Source of the DNA: Aquibacillus sediminis
Lineage (GTDB): Bacteria; Bacillota; Bacilli; Bacillales; Amphibacillaceae
Reading direction: 5' to 3'
Length of the DNA: 64,000 bases
NCBI RefSeq assembly: GCF_005870085.1
Contig: NZ_SZNM01000021.1
Coordinates: forward strand, 1 to 64,000
The notes beneath the pieces are model-generated. The model saw nothing but the letters and a program-made list of their open reading frames with translations, did not search any database and was not told the DNA's origin. A program made the position numbers and the translations under genes. Positions 36,295-48,531 of this stretch are shown here, piece after piece. Position 1 is the first letter of the stretch; every line of letters starts with the position of its first letter.

Positions 36295-37278
36295 ATGAAT
36301 TATCGCCAGTTAGGAAATACAGATTTAAAAGTAAGTGAATTAAGCTTTGGTACTTGGGCAATTGGTGGTGCCTGGGGGAAATCAAATGACCAAGAGGCGT
36401 TAAAAGGTTTACAGCGAGCAATGGATGCTGGTGTTAACTTTTTTGATACAGCAGATGTGTACGGTGATGGCCATAGTGAAGAATTATTAGCAAAAGCGAC
36501 AAAAGGAAAAGAAGATGAGATCCATATTGCCACGAAGTTTTGCCGTGCAGGAGATATTCATGATCCTGAAACATATTCAGAAAAGTCGGTCACGGCGTAT
36601 CTTGATGCAAGTTTAAAACGATTAGAGCGGGAACAAGTCGACTTGTTCCAAATTCACTGCCCACCATTTGAGATTTTGAAAGATGGGCGAGTGTTTGATG
36701 TATTAGATAAACTTAAGCAACAAGGAAAAATCCGTTATTATGGTGTTAGTGTTGAAACAGTTGAAGAAGGCTTGTATTGCTTAGAGCAACCTAATGTAAG
36801 TACACTTCAAGTCATTTTTAATATGCTACGGCAAAAACCATTGGAACAGTTATTCCCGCAAGCAAAAGAAAAAGGTGTGGGCATTTTAGCTCGTGTTCCG
36901 CTTGCTAGTGGATTGCTAACAGGTAAATTTTCTGTAAATCACCAATTTGAGTCAGACGATCATCGTAGATTTAATCAGAATGGAGAAGCATTTAATGTTG
37001 GCGAGACATTTGGTGGTTTAGAGTTTGCTAAAGGTGTTGAACTTAGCAACGAGTTGAAATGGATTGCTGAGGACCGAGCAAGTATGACAAGAGCGGCACT
37101 AAAATGGATTTTAGAACATGATGCAGTCTCCACTGTTATTCCAGGTTTTAAAAATGTTAAACAAGTGGAAGACAATTTACAAGCAATCGACGTAAAAGGT
37201 TATTCGCAAGCAGAAATGGAGAGAATCGCGCAATTTTACCAAGAACAAGTACATGATCATATTCGGGGTGTCTACTAA
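36295..37278 (+). CDS. Aldo/keto reductase
   Basis: 327-residue NAD(P)H-dependent oxidoreductase with the AKR tetrad visible: Asp and Tyr in FFDTADVYGDGHSE, Lys in IATKFC and His in FQIHCPP. The C-terminal TRAALKWILEH and VIPGFKNVKQVEDNLQA blocks bind the cofactor. ATG 36295 is preferred, because GTGAGGT immediately after the upstream stop codon is its ribosome binding site. It forms a two-gene unit with the SDR. Substrate unknown; sugar aldehydes or ketoses are plausible. Confidence 0.85.
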   Translation: MNYRQLGNTDLKVSELSFGTWAIGGAWGKSNDQEALKGLQRAMDAGVNFFDTADVYGDGHSEELLAKATKGKEDEIHIATKFCRAGDIHDPETYSEKSVTAYLDASLKRLEREQVDLFQIHCPPFEILKDGRVFDVLDKLKQQGKIRYYGVSVETVEEGLYCLEQPNVSTLQVIFNMLRQKPLEQLFPQAKEKGVGILARVPLASGLLTGKFSVNHQFESDDHRRFNQNGEAFNVGETFGGLEFAKGVELSNELKWIAEDRASMTRAALKWILEHDAVSTVIPGFKNVKQVEDNLQAIDVKGYSQAEMERIAQFYQEQVHDHIRGVY

Positions 37279-37400
37279 AGAGGCGGTCCCAAAATAACAT
37301 AGCGGAGTTCTAGTGGCTTGTTTGTACGGGATCTAACAGCATACGCTTGATTCTTATTAGCTGCTTTTTTAAACACGTCCTTTTAAAGATATATTTTACT

Positions 37401-37434
37401 AGCTTACCAAGTCTACTTGGTAAGCTATATTTTT
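37401..37434 (+). terminator. Terminator after the AKR gene
   Basis: Perfect 11-bp stem AGCTTACCAAG / CTTGGTAAGCT with a TCTA loop, followed by ATATTTTTAC. Confidence 0.8.
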
Positions 37435-37537
37435 ACATTTTCGGACACATTTTTACAAAAAATATTTATTAATTAATTTAATTTAGTTAACATGGTATAC
37501 TTCCATTAATGAATGTCATAAAAAAAGGATGAGAGAC

Positions 37538-38749
37538 ATGCAACGAGGAAGTTTTCAATGGATGAAATCACTAAATAAGTCGATTATTTTAAATAAAATT
37601 CGCAAAGATGGTCCGATTTCAAGGGCGCAAATTGCCAAAGATACGAAATTAACACCCCCTACTGTTGGCACGATTGTAAAAGAACTAATTGAACAAGGAA
37701 TTATTAAAGAAAGTGCTCAAGGTACGTCGCAAGGTGGTCGGAAACCGACAATGTTAGTGATCAACAATAGTGAATTTTTTATTATTGGTATTGATGCAGG
37801 TCCTGAAGATATCGTGTTCGTGTTAGCGGATCTATCTGGTGAAGTGATTGAACAAGTCGAAAAACGTATTCGGATGCCGATATCAGAACAGGAATTTATC
37901 CGTACGTTGAAAGAAGGAATCAATGACATTTTAGACCGTTATTATTATATAAAAAGTAAAGTTATTGGTATTGGTGTTGCGATGCATGGGGTAGTCGATG
38001 TTGACGAAGGTATATCGCTGTTTGCGCCAAATTTGAAGTTGCGGGATGTGCCAATTAAACAGGAGTTGGAACAAGCATTTGATCTTATCGTTAATGTAGA
38101 AAATGATGCCAGAGCCTTTGCGTTAGGTGAAGCTTGGTTTGGGGAAAGTCATGATACGAAGTCGATGTTGGCGGTGAACATTGGAACGGGAATTGGAGCA
38201 GGAATTGTGATTGATGGGGAATTGTATCATGGAGAGCATGACTTAGCTGGTGAAATAGGGCATATGACAATTGACCTTAATGGAGAAGAATGTCAATGTG
38301 GCAACCAAGGTTGTTTGCAGACGATTGCTTCAGGTCCAGCTATCGTCAAAAGAGCAAAAGAGGCTTTGGCGCATGGATATGAAAGTAAATTACCTTCCAT
38401 GGTCGATGGAGACTTATCCCGGTTAACGGGCGAGATAATTTATCGGGCAGCGAAGCAAGATGACCGTTTTGCGATCCAACATTTACATCAAACGGGTATT
38501 GCGATAGGTGTTGGCTTAACTAATTTAATCCACATTGTGAATCCAACGCGCATTATCATTGGTGGAGGTGTTTCAAACGCACACGAGTTTATCCTTGATC
38601 CGATCCTACACACGATAAAAAAACGTGCTTTAACAGTACAGTCGAAACAAACAGAGGTTACCGTTTCTAAACTGGGAAGCAATGCAACGGTGTTAGGTGC
38701 AGTTGCGTTAGTTTTAGTTGACTTATTTAGTCCGAATACTGCTAACTAA
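37538..38749 (+). CDS. ROK-family transcriptional regulator (third copy)
   Basis: 403 residues. An N-terminal winged helix-turn-helix (ISRAQIAKDTKLTPPTVGTIVKELIE, with KLTPPTVGTIVKEL the recognition part) precedes a ROK domain with NIGTGIGAGI and the zinc motif CQCGNQGC after GH. It is clearly diverged from the two uronate-island repressors. ATG 37538 has AAAAGGA at good distance; the ATG at 37529 lies inside that site. The upstream region (37464-37485) and the galK upstream region (about 44923-44945) both contain ATTAATTTAATT-like sequence, so it may autoregulate and control the gal operon; that link is tentative. Confidence 0.88.
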   Translation: MQRGSFQWMKSLNKSIILNKIRKDGPISRAQIAKDTKLTPPTVGTIVKELIEQGIIKESAQGTSQGGRKPTMLVINNSEFFIIGIDAGPEDIVFVLADLSGEVIEQVEKRIRMPISEQEFIRTLKEGINDILDRYYYIKSKVIGIGVAMHGVVDVDEGISLFAPNLKLRDVPIKQELEQAFDLIVNVENDARAFALGEAWFGESHDTKSMLAVNIGTGIGAGIVIDGELYHGEHDLAGEIGHMTIDLNGEECQCGNQGCLQTIASGPAIVKRAKEALAHGYESKLPSMVDGDLSRLTGEIIYRAAKQDDRFAIQHLHQTGIAIGVGLTNLIHIVNPTRIIIGGGVSNAHEFILDPILHTIKKRALTVQSKQTEVTVSKLGSNATVLGAVALVLVDLFSPNTAN

Positions 38750-38912
38750 GCTGGCAGATGATGAACGGGTAAACGAGCTTTTTGTAAATAATCCCATTTA
38801 TCCCGGTGCAATCGTCAGTAAGTTTCCTGCTTCAAAACATGATAGGAAATGTTTAAGTGGGAGTAAACTTTTGCTTCCACCCCGATTAGTTCAGGGGCCT
38901 GAGTATCTCCCT

Positions 38913-38966
38913 AGTGGTACTAACAATCAGTGGATGAACGAATCCCCACTGATTGTTAGTACCACT
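38913..38966. terminator. 21-bp perfect inverted repeat after the ROK gene
   Basis: Arms 38913-38933 and 38946-38966 are perfectly complementary with a 12-nt loop. No T-run follows (CTATTATAATGGG). Immediately upstream, GTGGGAG/CTTCCAC (about 38857-38881) can form another hairpin. It may be a terminator or the end of a structured RNA or decayed element. Confidence 0.5.
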
Positions 38967-39043
38967 CTATTATAATGGGAAATTCAAGTTGTAAAGTAAA
39001 TAGAAGAAAAAAAGCGAGATTGTAAGGCTGAAAGAGATATTAT

Positions 39044-39128
39044 CGTTTTCATCGGATATGTTCCCGTTTTCATTGAATATGTTTCCGTTTCCAACTCCTT
39101 TGTAACATTTACCAAATTAGTAGATAAT
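39044..39128 (+). promoter_or_regulatory. Promoter with 21-bp phased direct repeats for a micro-ORF transcript
   Basis: CGTTTTCAT-type repeats begin at 39044, 39065 and 39086 (the third partial), exactly 21 bp apart. They lead directly to TTGTAA (39100-39105), a 17-bp spacer and GATAAT (39123-39128). Phased direct repeats just before a -35 are typical of response-regulator binding, notably LytTR-type regulators. Confidence 0.6.
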
Positions 39129-39159
39129 AGACTTAACAAAAACAAAGGAGTTGAAAATA

Positions 39160-39222
39160 ATGAGAAAATTAATTGATGCATTCAAAGTAGGTATGGAAAT
39201 GTACGGAAAACGTTACTTATAA
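39160..39222 (+). CDS. 20-residue micro-ORF with strong ribosome binding site
   Basis: Encodes MRKLIDAFKVGMEMYGKRYL. It begins 32 bp after the predicted -10 with AAAGGAG at good spacing. The peptide is basic and can form an amphipathic helix; there is no signal sequence or Gly-Gly leader. I do not recognise it. With the next micro-ORF it fills a transcript of about 190 nt that has its own promoter and terminator, which argues for a real gene. Possible roles include a signalling peptide, a small membrane-binding peptide or a regulatory leader; none is shown. Confidence 0.55.
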   Translation: MRKLIDAFKVGMEMYGKRYL

Positions 39223-39257
39223 GTCAAATATGAATGAAAGTAAAGGTGGATGTTTAT

Positions 39258-39308
39258 ATGATTCAAAACCAATATTTTCAAAGTGATCCATTAACCGATT
39301 CTAACTAA
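39258..39308 (+). CDS. 16-residue micro-ORF, second in the transcript
   Basis: Encodes MIQNQYFQSDPLTDSN. AAAGGTGGA precedes the ATG. The end of the frame lies within the left arm of the terminator stem. Unrecognised and acidic, in contrast to the basic first peptide. It may be translated or may only reflect the terminator design. Confidence 0.35.
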   Translation: MIQNQYFQSDPLTDSN

Positions 39309-39333
39309 TTAAAGTTAAGAATCGGTTTTTTTG
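39293..39333 (+). terminator. Terminator of the micro-ORF transcript
   Basis: AACCGATTCTAACT / AGTTAAGAATCGGTT with one bulged base, followed by seven T. Confidence 0.8.
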
Positions 39334-39534
39334 TTTATTAATTGCCTGAATTAATGCATTAAATATAGAATCCGACGTTACATTTGTGTACTTAACCTTT
39401 TCTTGATTTGAATTAAGCTTAATAAAATCGATTTGGTAGAATACTACTACGTTTTCCATGGGCACGACCTCTGACTCGGTACTACTTGAATTAACTTCCC
39501 GCTGCCATGCGCCGATTAGTTTAGCCCTAGAAAC

Positions 39535-40090
39535 TGTCGAGAGAGCTTCTGTCACGGCAGTTCCAGCAACAAATAGCCCGCGAAAGTGTCGAGAGAGCCC
39601 CAGTCACGGCAGTTCCAGCGACAAATAGCCCTAGAAAGTGTCGAGAGAGCCCCAGTCACGGCAGTTCCAGCAACATTTAGCCCACGAAAGTGTCGAGAGA
39701 GCTTCTGTCACGGCAGTTCCAGCAACAAATAGCCGACGAAAGTGTCGAGAGAGCCCCAGTCACGGCAGTTCCGATAACATTTAGTCCTTGAAAGTGTCGA
39801 GAGAACCTCAGTCACGGCAGTTCCGATAACATTTAGTCCACGAAAGTGTCGAGAGAGTCCCAGTCACGGCAGTTCCAGCAACGTTTAGCCCATGAAAGTG
39901 TCGAGAGAGCCTTTGTCACGGCAGTTCCAATATCATTTTGCCCTAGAAAGTGTCGAGAGAGCCTCTGTCACGGCAGTTCCAACAACATATAGCCGACGAA
40001 AGTGTCGAGAGACCCCCTATCACGACAGTTCCAGTAACAAATAGACCGTGAAACTGTCGAGAGTGCGTTAAGTATTTCCGCACGATACTT
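39535..40090. repeat. Tandem array, period 52 bp, 11 copies
   Basis: TGTCGAGAG recurs at 39535, 39587, 39639, 39691, 39743, 39795, 39847, 39899, 39951, 40003 and 40055, exactly 52 bp apart. Each unit also carries GTCACGGCAGTTCC. The in-between part (AGCAACAAATAGCC...) varies slightly between copies but is clearly related. A partial box B lies just left (39430-39470). No gene in 39309-40151. Confidence 0.93.
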
Positions 40091-40105
40091 ACAAACAGCC
40101 CAAAT

Positions 40106-40141
40106 AAAAAAAGCTCCCCCCAGAAAAGACTGAGGGAAGCG
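40106..40141 (-). terminator. Terminator of the gal operon
   Basis: On the minus strand GCTTCCCTCAG / CTGGGGGGAGC (imperfect) followed by TTTTTTTATTT. Confidence 0.75.
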
Positions 40142-40151
40142 TTTGTTTATA

Positions 40152-41198
40152 TTACTTTTCAATTACTCCAAAGGTAAACGTCGTGGTATAACGGTACGGT
40201 TGGTCCTTGTCTAAAACAATCGAAGGAAACCCTTGATGCTCAAGGGACGCAGGTGAACCTTGAGTTTCTAAACAAACACCCAAATACTTTTTAGAAACAC
40301 CTTCAGAAAGTTGTAAACTTTCATCTAAATTATTTGACGTATACATAACGAATCCAGGTTGTTCTGTATCAACCGTTAATTGACGACCACTTGTTTCGTC
40401 ACGAACAACAATGTCATGTTGCTTATATTTATCAAAAATGAAGTTATGGTCGTATCCGTTTCCGGCATATTGGTTTTGTGGGTGAGAAGAGGAGACGCCA
40501 TCTTTTAGTTGGCGGCCGTTGCGAAAATCAAATACAGTCCCCTCTACTTCCAGTTTATTTCCGGTTGGAATCAGTGTATCATCAAGTTCAACTACATGAC
40601 TACTATCAATCGTCACGTCATGATGTAAAATATCCTGTTTGAGATCTCCGCTTAAATTGAAATAAGAATGGTTCGTTAGTGTTAATGCCGTTTTCTTATC
40701 TGATTGAGCGTCATACGTGATTTGCAATTGATTGTCGTTTGTTAGTGTGTAAGTGACCTGTACTTGAACTGTCCCAGGGTAACCCCCTTCACCATCTGGA
40801 CTAGTGTGTGTTAATGTTAAGCCCACTTTATCGCTCTCTTCAAAAGGTTCTACATCCCAAATGACTCGATCAAAGCCATTTGCTCCACCGTGTAAATGGT
40901 TAGGGCCCTCATTCGCATCAAGCTCATAGGTTGTACCGTCTATGGAAAAGGTAGAATTTTGAATTCTGCCTGCAACGCGCCCGATTAATGCACCAAAAAA
41001 GTTAGGGTTGTGGAGGTAATCTTGTTCATTTTTATAACCTAATACCACATTTTCGAAATGGTTATGCTGGTCTGGTGCTAAAATTTTTGTAATAATACCG
41101 CCGTAGTTAAGACAAGTAACTTCCATTCCATTGTCGTTTACTAGTGTGTAGCGCTTCCAATTGGAAGGAGTTGATAGTGATTGTGTGCGTAGTTCCAT
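40152..41198 (-). CDS. galM: Aldose 1-epimerase (mutarotase)
   Basis: 348 residues. Interconverts the anomers of galactose and other aldoses. Landmarks are GRVAGRIQNSTF, NEGPNHLHGG with the conserved histidine, LTNHSYFNLSG with the second histidine, and YDHNFIFD. AGGAGG precedes the ATG. Last gene of the galKETM operon, 17 bp after galT. It supplies alpha-D-galactose to GalK. Confidence 0.94.
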   Translation of the reverse strand: MELRTQSLSTPSNWKRYTLVNDNGMEVTCLNYGGIITKILAPDQHNHFENVVLGYKNEQDYLHNPNFFGALIGRVAGRIQNSTFSIDGTTYELDANEGPNHLHGGANGFDRVIWDVEPFEESDKVGLTLTHTSPDGEGGYPGTVQVQVTYTLTNDNQLQITYDAQSDKKTALTLTNHSYFNLSGDLKQDILHHDVTIDSSHVVELDDTLIPTGNKLEVEGTVFDFRNGRQLKDGVSSSHPQNQYAGNGYDHNFIFDKYKQHDIVVRDETSGRQLTVDTEQPGFVMYTSNNLDESLQLSEGVSKKYLGVCLETQGSPASLEHQGFPSIVLDKDQPYRYTTTFTFGVIEK

Positions 41199-41215
41199 GT
41201 TATGTTCCTCCTAGA

Positions 41216-42712
41216 TTAGCTGTTGTTTACTGTTTCGATAAATTTATGGAAAGCAGTTCTCCCTATTTCATTCGCTTTAAATACACCGGAATCCTCTAAA
41301 ACTTTTGTGAACTTTTTTCCAAGTTCGTCTTTCATCACTTGATCTACATTGTTTTTAGTGAGATTTGCTTGATAAGTTTCCTTCATGGATTCGGCCCATG
41401 GTACATGATAGTTAGCTACATCTGCGTCTTGATCCAATAAGAACTTACGAATTTCTTCTAATTCTAGTTTAAGCCTGGCTGGTAAAACAGCAAGTCCCAT
41501 CACTTCAATTAAACCAATGTTTTCCTTCTTAATATGATGAACATCTTCATGGGGGTGGAAAATTCCGAGTGGGTGTTCATCTGTTGTTCGATTATTTCTT
41601 AGCACTAAATCTAGTTCATAGTGATTGCCACGCATTCTCGCAATTGGTGTAATCGTGTTATGGGGGACATCCCCTGTAAATGCTTGAATTTGCACTGAAG
41701 GATCACTATAGTTACGCCATGTGTTTAAAATATGGTTAGCTACATCAATCAGTGATTGTTTGGATGTGGCTTTTAGGCGAATAGCAGACATTGGCCATCG
41801 AATTACGGAGGCATCAATGTCGGGATAGTCTGATAATGTAAAACTGAATAAGTCTTCCGCATTTGTCATTGCGAAAGTATAGCTGCCACCTTGGTAGTGG
41901 TCGTGGCTTAAGATAGACCCGCCAACAATTGGTAAATCAGCATTGGAACCCATGAAGTAGTGTGGGAACTTTTCTACAAATGTCAGCAACCTTGCAAATG
42001 AACCACGGTCAATTTTCATTGGGCGGTGGTGCTCGCTAAACAAAATACTATGTTCGTTGTAGTATACATATGGCGAATACTGAAGGTACCATGTTTCGTT
42101 ATCTATAGGAACTTCAATAACGCGGTGGTTAGATCGAGCTGGATGTCCTGTTCGGCCAACGTAGCCCTCGTTTTCTAAACATAAGAGGCAAGTGGGATAG
42201 CTCACCTTTTGTTTTTTTGCACGTTCGCGTTTAATTTGCTCAGGATCTTTTTCTGGTTTGGATAAATTAATCGTGATATCCATATTCCCATATGGTGTTT
42301 CAGTTTGATAATGAATATTTTTGCTGATTCGCTTCATTTGAATGTAATTGCTCTGTTTACTTAAGTGATAAAAATAGTCGGTTGCTTGCTTTGGTGACTG
42401 TTGATAGTAATCATAAAATGTCTTGTTTATTTCTGATGGCTTGGATAGAAAACAGTTCATGATGTTAGCAGATAGTATTTCTTTGTCATCTAGTACATTT
42501 TCAATCACGTCATGATCGATGGCGTAGGCAATCATCTCCTCCAGTAAGTCTGGGATAGATAAATTAGTAGGTTCTGTTTCTGTAGTTTCGAAGTTTTCTA
42601 GCCGTAACAGCCCTAATATCTGGTTACGCACATAGATACGGTCGCGGTGCTCGATTAGTTTTGCTTGTACGCCTTTGTCAATAAGTTGAGATATCGTTGT
42701 GAAAATAGACAT
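41216..42712 (-). CDS. galT: UDP-glucose-hexose-1-phosphate uridylyltransferase (class II GalT)
   Basis: 498 residues, the long Firmicutes-type GalT. It exchanges UMP between UDP-glucose and galactose-1-phosphate. Landmarks are PTCLLCLENEGYVGR, HPARSNHRVIEVP, ILSHDHYQGG (the catalytic histidine region) and RNNRTTDEHPLGIFHPHEDVHHIKKENIGLIEVMGLAVLP (as HPLGIFHPH and IGLIEVMG). ATG 42712 has AAAGGAAGTG upstream and lies 6 bp after the galE stop; an ATG at 42766 inside galE lacks support. Confidence 0.95.
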   Translation of the reverse strand: MSIFTTISQLIDKGVQAKLIEHRDRIYVRNQILGLLRLENFETTETEPTNLSIPDLLEEMIAYAIDHDVIENVLDDKEILSANIMNCFLSKPSEINKTFYDYYQQSPKQATDYFYHLSKQSNYIQMKRISKNIHYQTETPYGNMDITINLSKPEKDPEQIKRERAKKQKVSYPTCLLCLENEGYVGRTGHPARSNHRVIEVPIDNETWYLQYSPYVYYNEHSILFSEHHRPMKIDRGSFARLLTFVEKFPHYFMGSNADLPIVGGSILSHDHYQGGSYTFAMTNAEDLFSFTLSDYPDIDASVIRWPMSAIRLKATSKQSLIDVANHILNTWRNYSDPSVQIQAFTGDVPHNTITPIARMRGNHYELDLVLRNNRTTDEHPLGIFHPHEDVHHIKKENIGLIEVMGLAVLPARLKLELEEIRKFLLDQDADVANYHVPWAESMKETYQANLTKNNVDQVMKDELGKKFTKVLEDSGVFKANEIGRTAFHKFIETVNNS

Positions 42713-42717
42713 ATCGC

Positions 42718-43707
42718 TTACACTTCCTTTCGATAGCCGCTTGGATGCTGTGCGTGCCAGGTCCAAGCATCTTGGATAATGCGGTCAATCGATGTACGGG
42801 TTGGTTGCCAACCAAGTACTTGCTTCGCTTTATCCGAGGAGGCAATTAAAGTACTTGGATCACCAGCACGTCTGTCGCCAATTTTTGCAGGGATTTCTTT
42901 CCCCGTCACGTTTCTTGCTGTATCAATAATTTGTTTGACAGAGAAACCTTGGCTACTACCTAAATTAAAGATGTTACTTTCGCCACCTTGTTTTAAATAG
43001 TCTAAGGCTAACAAGTGGGCATCAATTAAATCTTCTACATGAATGTAATCACGAATACACGTACCATCATCCGTATTGTAGTCGTCTCCGAATATGGTAA
43101 TATGGTCGCGTTGTCCAAGTGCTACTTGTAGAACAATCGGAATTAAGTGTGTTTCTGGTTGATGGTCTTCGCCGATTTCTCCTCGTGCACCCGCCACATT
43201 GAAGTAGCGTAAAGATACATACTTTGTACCATGAGCTGCCCCGCACCACTTCATTAATTTTTCCATCGTCAATTTGGTTTCCCCATATGTGCTAGTTGGT
43301 TGTGTTGGTGCATTCTCTGTAATTGGAATGGCATTAGGTTCGCCATATGTTGCAGCGGTGGAAGAAAAGACGATATGCTTTATGTTGAACTCTTGCATTG
43401 CTTGTAATAATACTTGTGTTCCGTGTACATTGTTGTCAAAATATTTCAAGGGTTTCTCCATCGATTCCCCGACCAAGGAGTTTGCCGCAAAATGCAGAAC
43501 AGAATCAATCGTTTCGTTCTGGAATACATTTCGTAAAAACTCTATATCACGGATGTCCCCGTGGTAAAAGGTTGCATCAGGATGGACGGCATCACGATGT
43601 CCTGTTTCTAAATTATCTATGACGACGACTTGCCTATTTTGATCAATTAACTGATAAACTGCATGTGAGCCAATATAGCCTGCTCCGCCTAATACTAATA
43701 CACTCAT
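42718..43707 (-). CDS. galE: UDP-glucose 4-epimerase
   Basis: 329 residues, extended SDR. The Rossmann motif [13 protein letters not shown], the [10 protein letters not shown] block with catalytic serine/threonine and YGETK (Tyr-x-x-x-Lys) are intact. It interconverts UDP-galactose and UDP-glucose, closing the Leloir cycle. AAGGAG precedes the ATG. It abuts the galK stop. Confidence 0.96.
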   Translation of the reverse strand: MSVLVLGGAGYIGSHAVYQLIDQNRQVVVIDNLETGHRDAVHPDATFYHGDIRDIEFLRNVFQNETIDSVLHFAANSLVGESMEKPLKYFDNNVHGTQVLLQAMQEFNIKHIVFSSTAATYGEPNAIPITENAPTQPTSTYGETKLTMEKLMKWCGAAHGTKYVSLRYFNVAGARGEIGEDHQPETHLIPIVLQVALGQRDHITIFGDDYNTDDGTCIRDYIHVEDLIDAHLLALDYLKQGGESNIFNLGSSQGFSVKQIIDTARNVTGKEIPAKIGDRRAGDPSTLIASSDKAKQVLGWQPTRTSIDRIIQDAWTWHAQHPSGYRKEV

Positions 43708-44892
43708 TTATAACACTCCTTCTGTCGTTATTTCTTTTGCGCCATCATCGGTAGTGGCTAAATAGAAGCTAGGTTGATAACCTATTTTTTCTTGATAGGT
43801 AGTCGTGACAACCTGTTTAAAGCGATCTACTCCATTATCTGCAACAATCGCAATCGCACAACCACCAAAACCAGCGCCAGTCATTCTAGCCCCAAGTACA
43901 CCTTCTTGTTGCCAAGCCGTTTCGACAATTGTATCTAACTCTTCACCAGTTACTTCATAGTCATGTTGTAAAGAAAGATGTGATTGGTTCATTAATTTGC
44001 CGAAGTTTGATAAATCGCCTGCTTGTAAATAGACTAAAGCTTGAATGGTTCGGTCATTTTCATAGACAGCATGCTTGGCTCGTTTACGGTCAATATCATT
44101 TGTAATCAAGTGTTTATTCGCTTCAAATTCTTGCTTTGATAAATCCCCTAAGCTTGAGATGGAAAGGCTTGTTTGTAAATCTGTTAGCGCTCGTTCGCAT
44201 TGTTCACGACGTTCATTATACTTTGACGATGCCAATTCACGACGTTTATTTGTGTTAATAATCATAATTTTATAGTTTTGTAAATCAAGCGGTGCGTAAT
44301 GATAGTTTAATGTTTGGCAGTTTAATAATAGTGCGTGATCTTTTTTTCCCTTCCCAATCGCAAACTGATCCATAATGCCGCTATTCACACCCATGTATTG
44401 ATTTTCTACTTTCTGGCCTAATTGAATCATGTGAACGCGATCAATCTTTAGCTGGAATAACTGCTCGATCACAACGCCGGTAACCATTTCAATTGATGCG
44501 GAGGAAGATAATCCAGCTCCATTCGGAATATTGCCGTAGAATAAGATATCCACCCCAGTCGAAATGTCATAGCCTGCCTTTGCAATATACTGCATCATAC
44601 CTTTTGGGTAATTGGCCCAATCATCGCTTTCCTTATACGCAAGATTGTCTAACTCACACTCAATGATGCCGCTTTCTTCCATGTTTAAAGAATAGAAGCG
44701 AACTTTTCGGTCAGTACGTTTGTGTGCAAGTGCATACGTACCAAAAGAAATTGCGGCAGGAAAAACATGGCCACCATTGTAATCTGTATGTTCACCGATT
44801 AAGTTGATCCGGCCTGGTGCAAAAAACATACGTGGTGTGTCATTTGTTTCAAAGATTGTTTTATAGTTTTGATAGAGTTCTAGCTTATTCAT
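43708..44892 (-). CDS. galK: Galactokinase
   Basis: 394 residues, GHMP kinase. The galactose-binding signature GRINLIGEHTDYNGG, the ATP loop NGAGLSSSASIE and the C-terminal GARMTGAGFGGCAIAIV are present. It phosphorylates alpha-D-galactose at C1. First gene of galKETM. AAGGAATGGGGG lies upstream. An AT-rich, partly palindromic TAAATTAATTTA in the promoter region is a candidate operator for the third ROK regulator. Confidence 0.96.
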   Translation of the reverse strand: MNKLELYQNYKTIFETNDTPRMFFAPGRINLIGEHTDYNGGHVFPAAISFGTYALAHKRTDRKVRFYSLNMEESGIIECELDNLAYKESDDWANYPKGMMQYIAKAGYDISTGVDILFYGNIPNGAGLSSSASIEMVTGVVIEQLFQLKIDRVHMIQLGQKVENQYMGVNSGIMDQFAIGKGKKDHALLLNCQTLNYHYAPLDLQNYKIMIINTNKRRELASSKYNERREQCERALTDLQTSLSISSLGDLSKQEFEANKHLITNDIDRKRAKHAVYENDRTIQALVYLQAGDLSNFGKLMNQSHLSLQHDYEVTGEELDTIVETAWQQEGVLGARMTGAGFGGCAIAIVADNGVDRFKQVVTTTYQEKIGYQPSFYLATTDDGAKEITTEGVL

Positions 44893-44919
44893 TATTAGCC
44901 CCCATTCCTTACCTTGAAA

Positions 44920-44946
44920 CTTAATTAAATTAATTTATTAACTATA
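44920..44946. promoter_or_regulatory. Candidate operator upstream of galK
   Basis: TTAATTAAATTAATTTATTAA contains the perfect palindrome TAAATTAATTTA. A related AT-rich stretch precedes the ROK gene at 37538. Low complexity makes this tentative. Confidence 0.35.
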
Positions 44947-45067
44947 GTGTACGCTGAACAGCCAAAAAAATCAATCATAATTCTTTATCAAATGTGTACA
45001 TCTTAAACATCGCTACTATACTATAAAGGTATTCCAAGAGACGGGTTGAAAGAAAGGGGTGCGGTTT

Positions 45068-48218
<3,151 letters not shown>

Positions 48219-48225
48219 ATACGAT

Positions 48226-48272
48226 TAAAAAAGCAGGACATCACTGGTTGAGTGGATGTCTTGCTTTTTTGG
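48226..48272 (+). terminator. Terminator after the GH1 gene
   Basis: AAAAAAGCA-GACATCAC / GTGGATGTC-TGCTTTTTT hairpin with a terminal T-run. Confidence 0.8.
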
Positions 48273-48290
48273 GGGTTTTTGACTCTATTC

Positions 48291-48360
48291 TAACGCGGTT
48301 AAGCGCTTTTAAAGAGAGCCCGCGTAAGAATAAGAGCTAATCTAACGCGGTTAAGTGCAT
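48291..48360. repeat. Two-copy direct repeat, period 52 bp
   Basis: TCTAACGCGGTTAAG starts at about 48289 and again at 48341. No gene in the 48219-48531 gap. Confidence 0.6.
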
Positions 48361-48531
48361 TTACCATGAGATCAAGCTGATTAAATGCTTATCACACACG
48401 ATTTTACGCATTACAATGCAGTCAGTGGTGGAGAATCTTTCACATGGTACTCCTTATTAAAAAGTGAAATGTTACACAAATTTTATCGTTATTGCGGCAA
48501 AACAATAATCTTATAGAAAAAGTTTTGTTAT

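Noticed and set aside
1626-38749. Classical uronate route genes (uxuA, kdgK, kdgA)
   Set aside because: I looked for mannonate dehydratase, KDG kinase and KDPG aldolase among the genes and found none in this window; they could still be elsewhere in the genome.
39535-40090. CRISPR-like array
   Set aside because: The spacer-like segments are near-identical between copies, the period is a fixed 52 bp, and no cas genes are present; it is a minisatellite.
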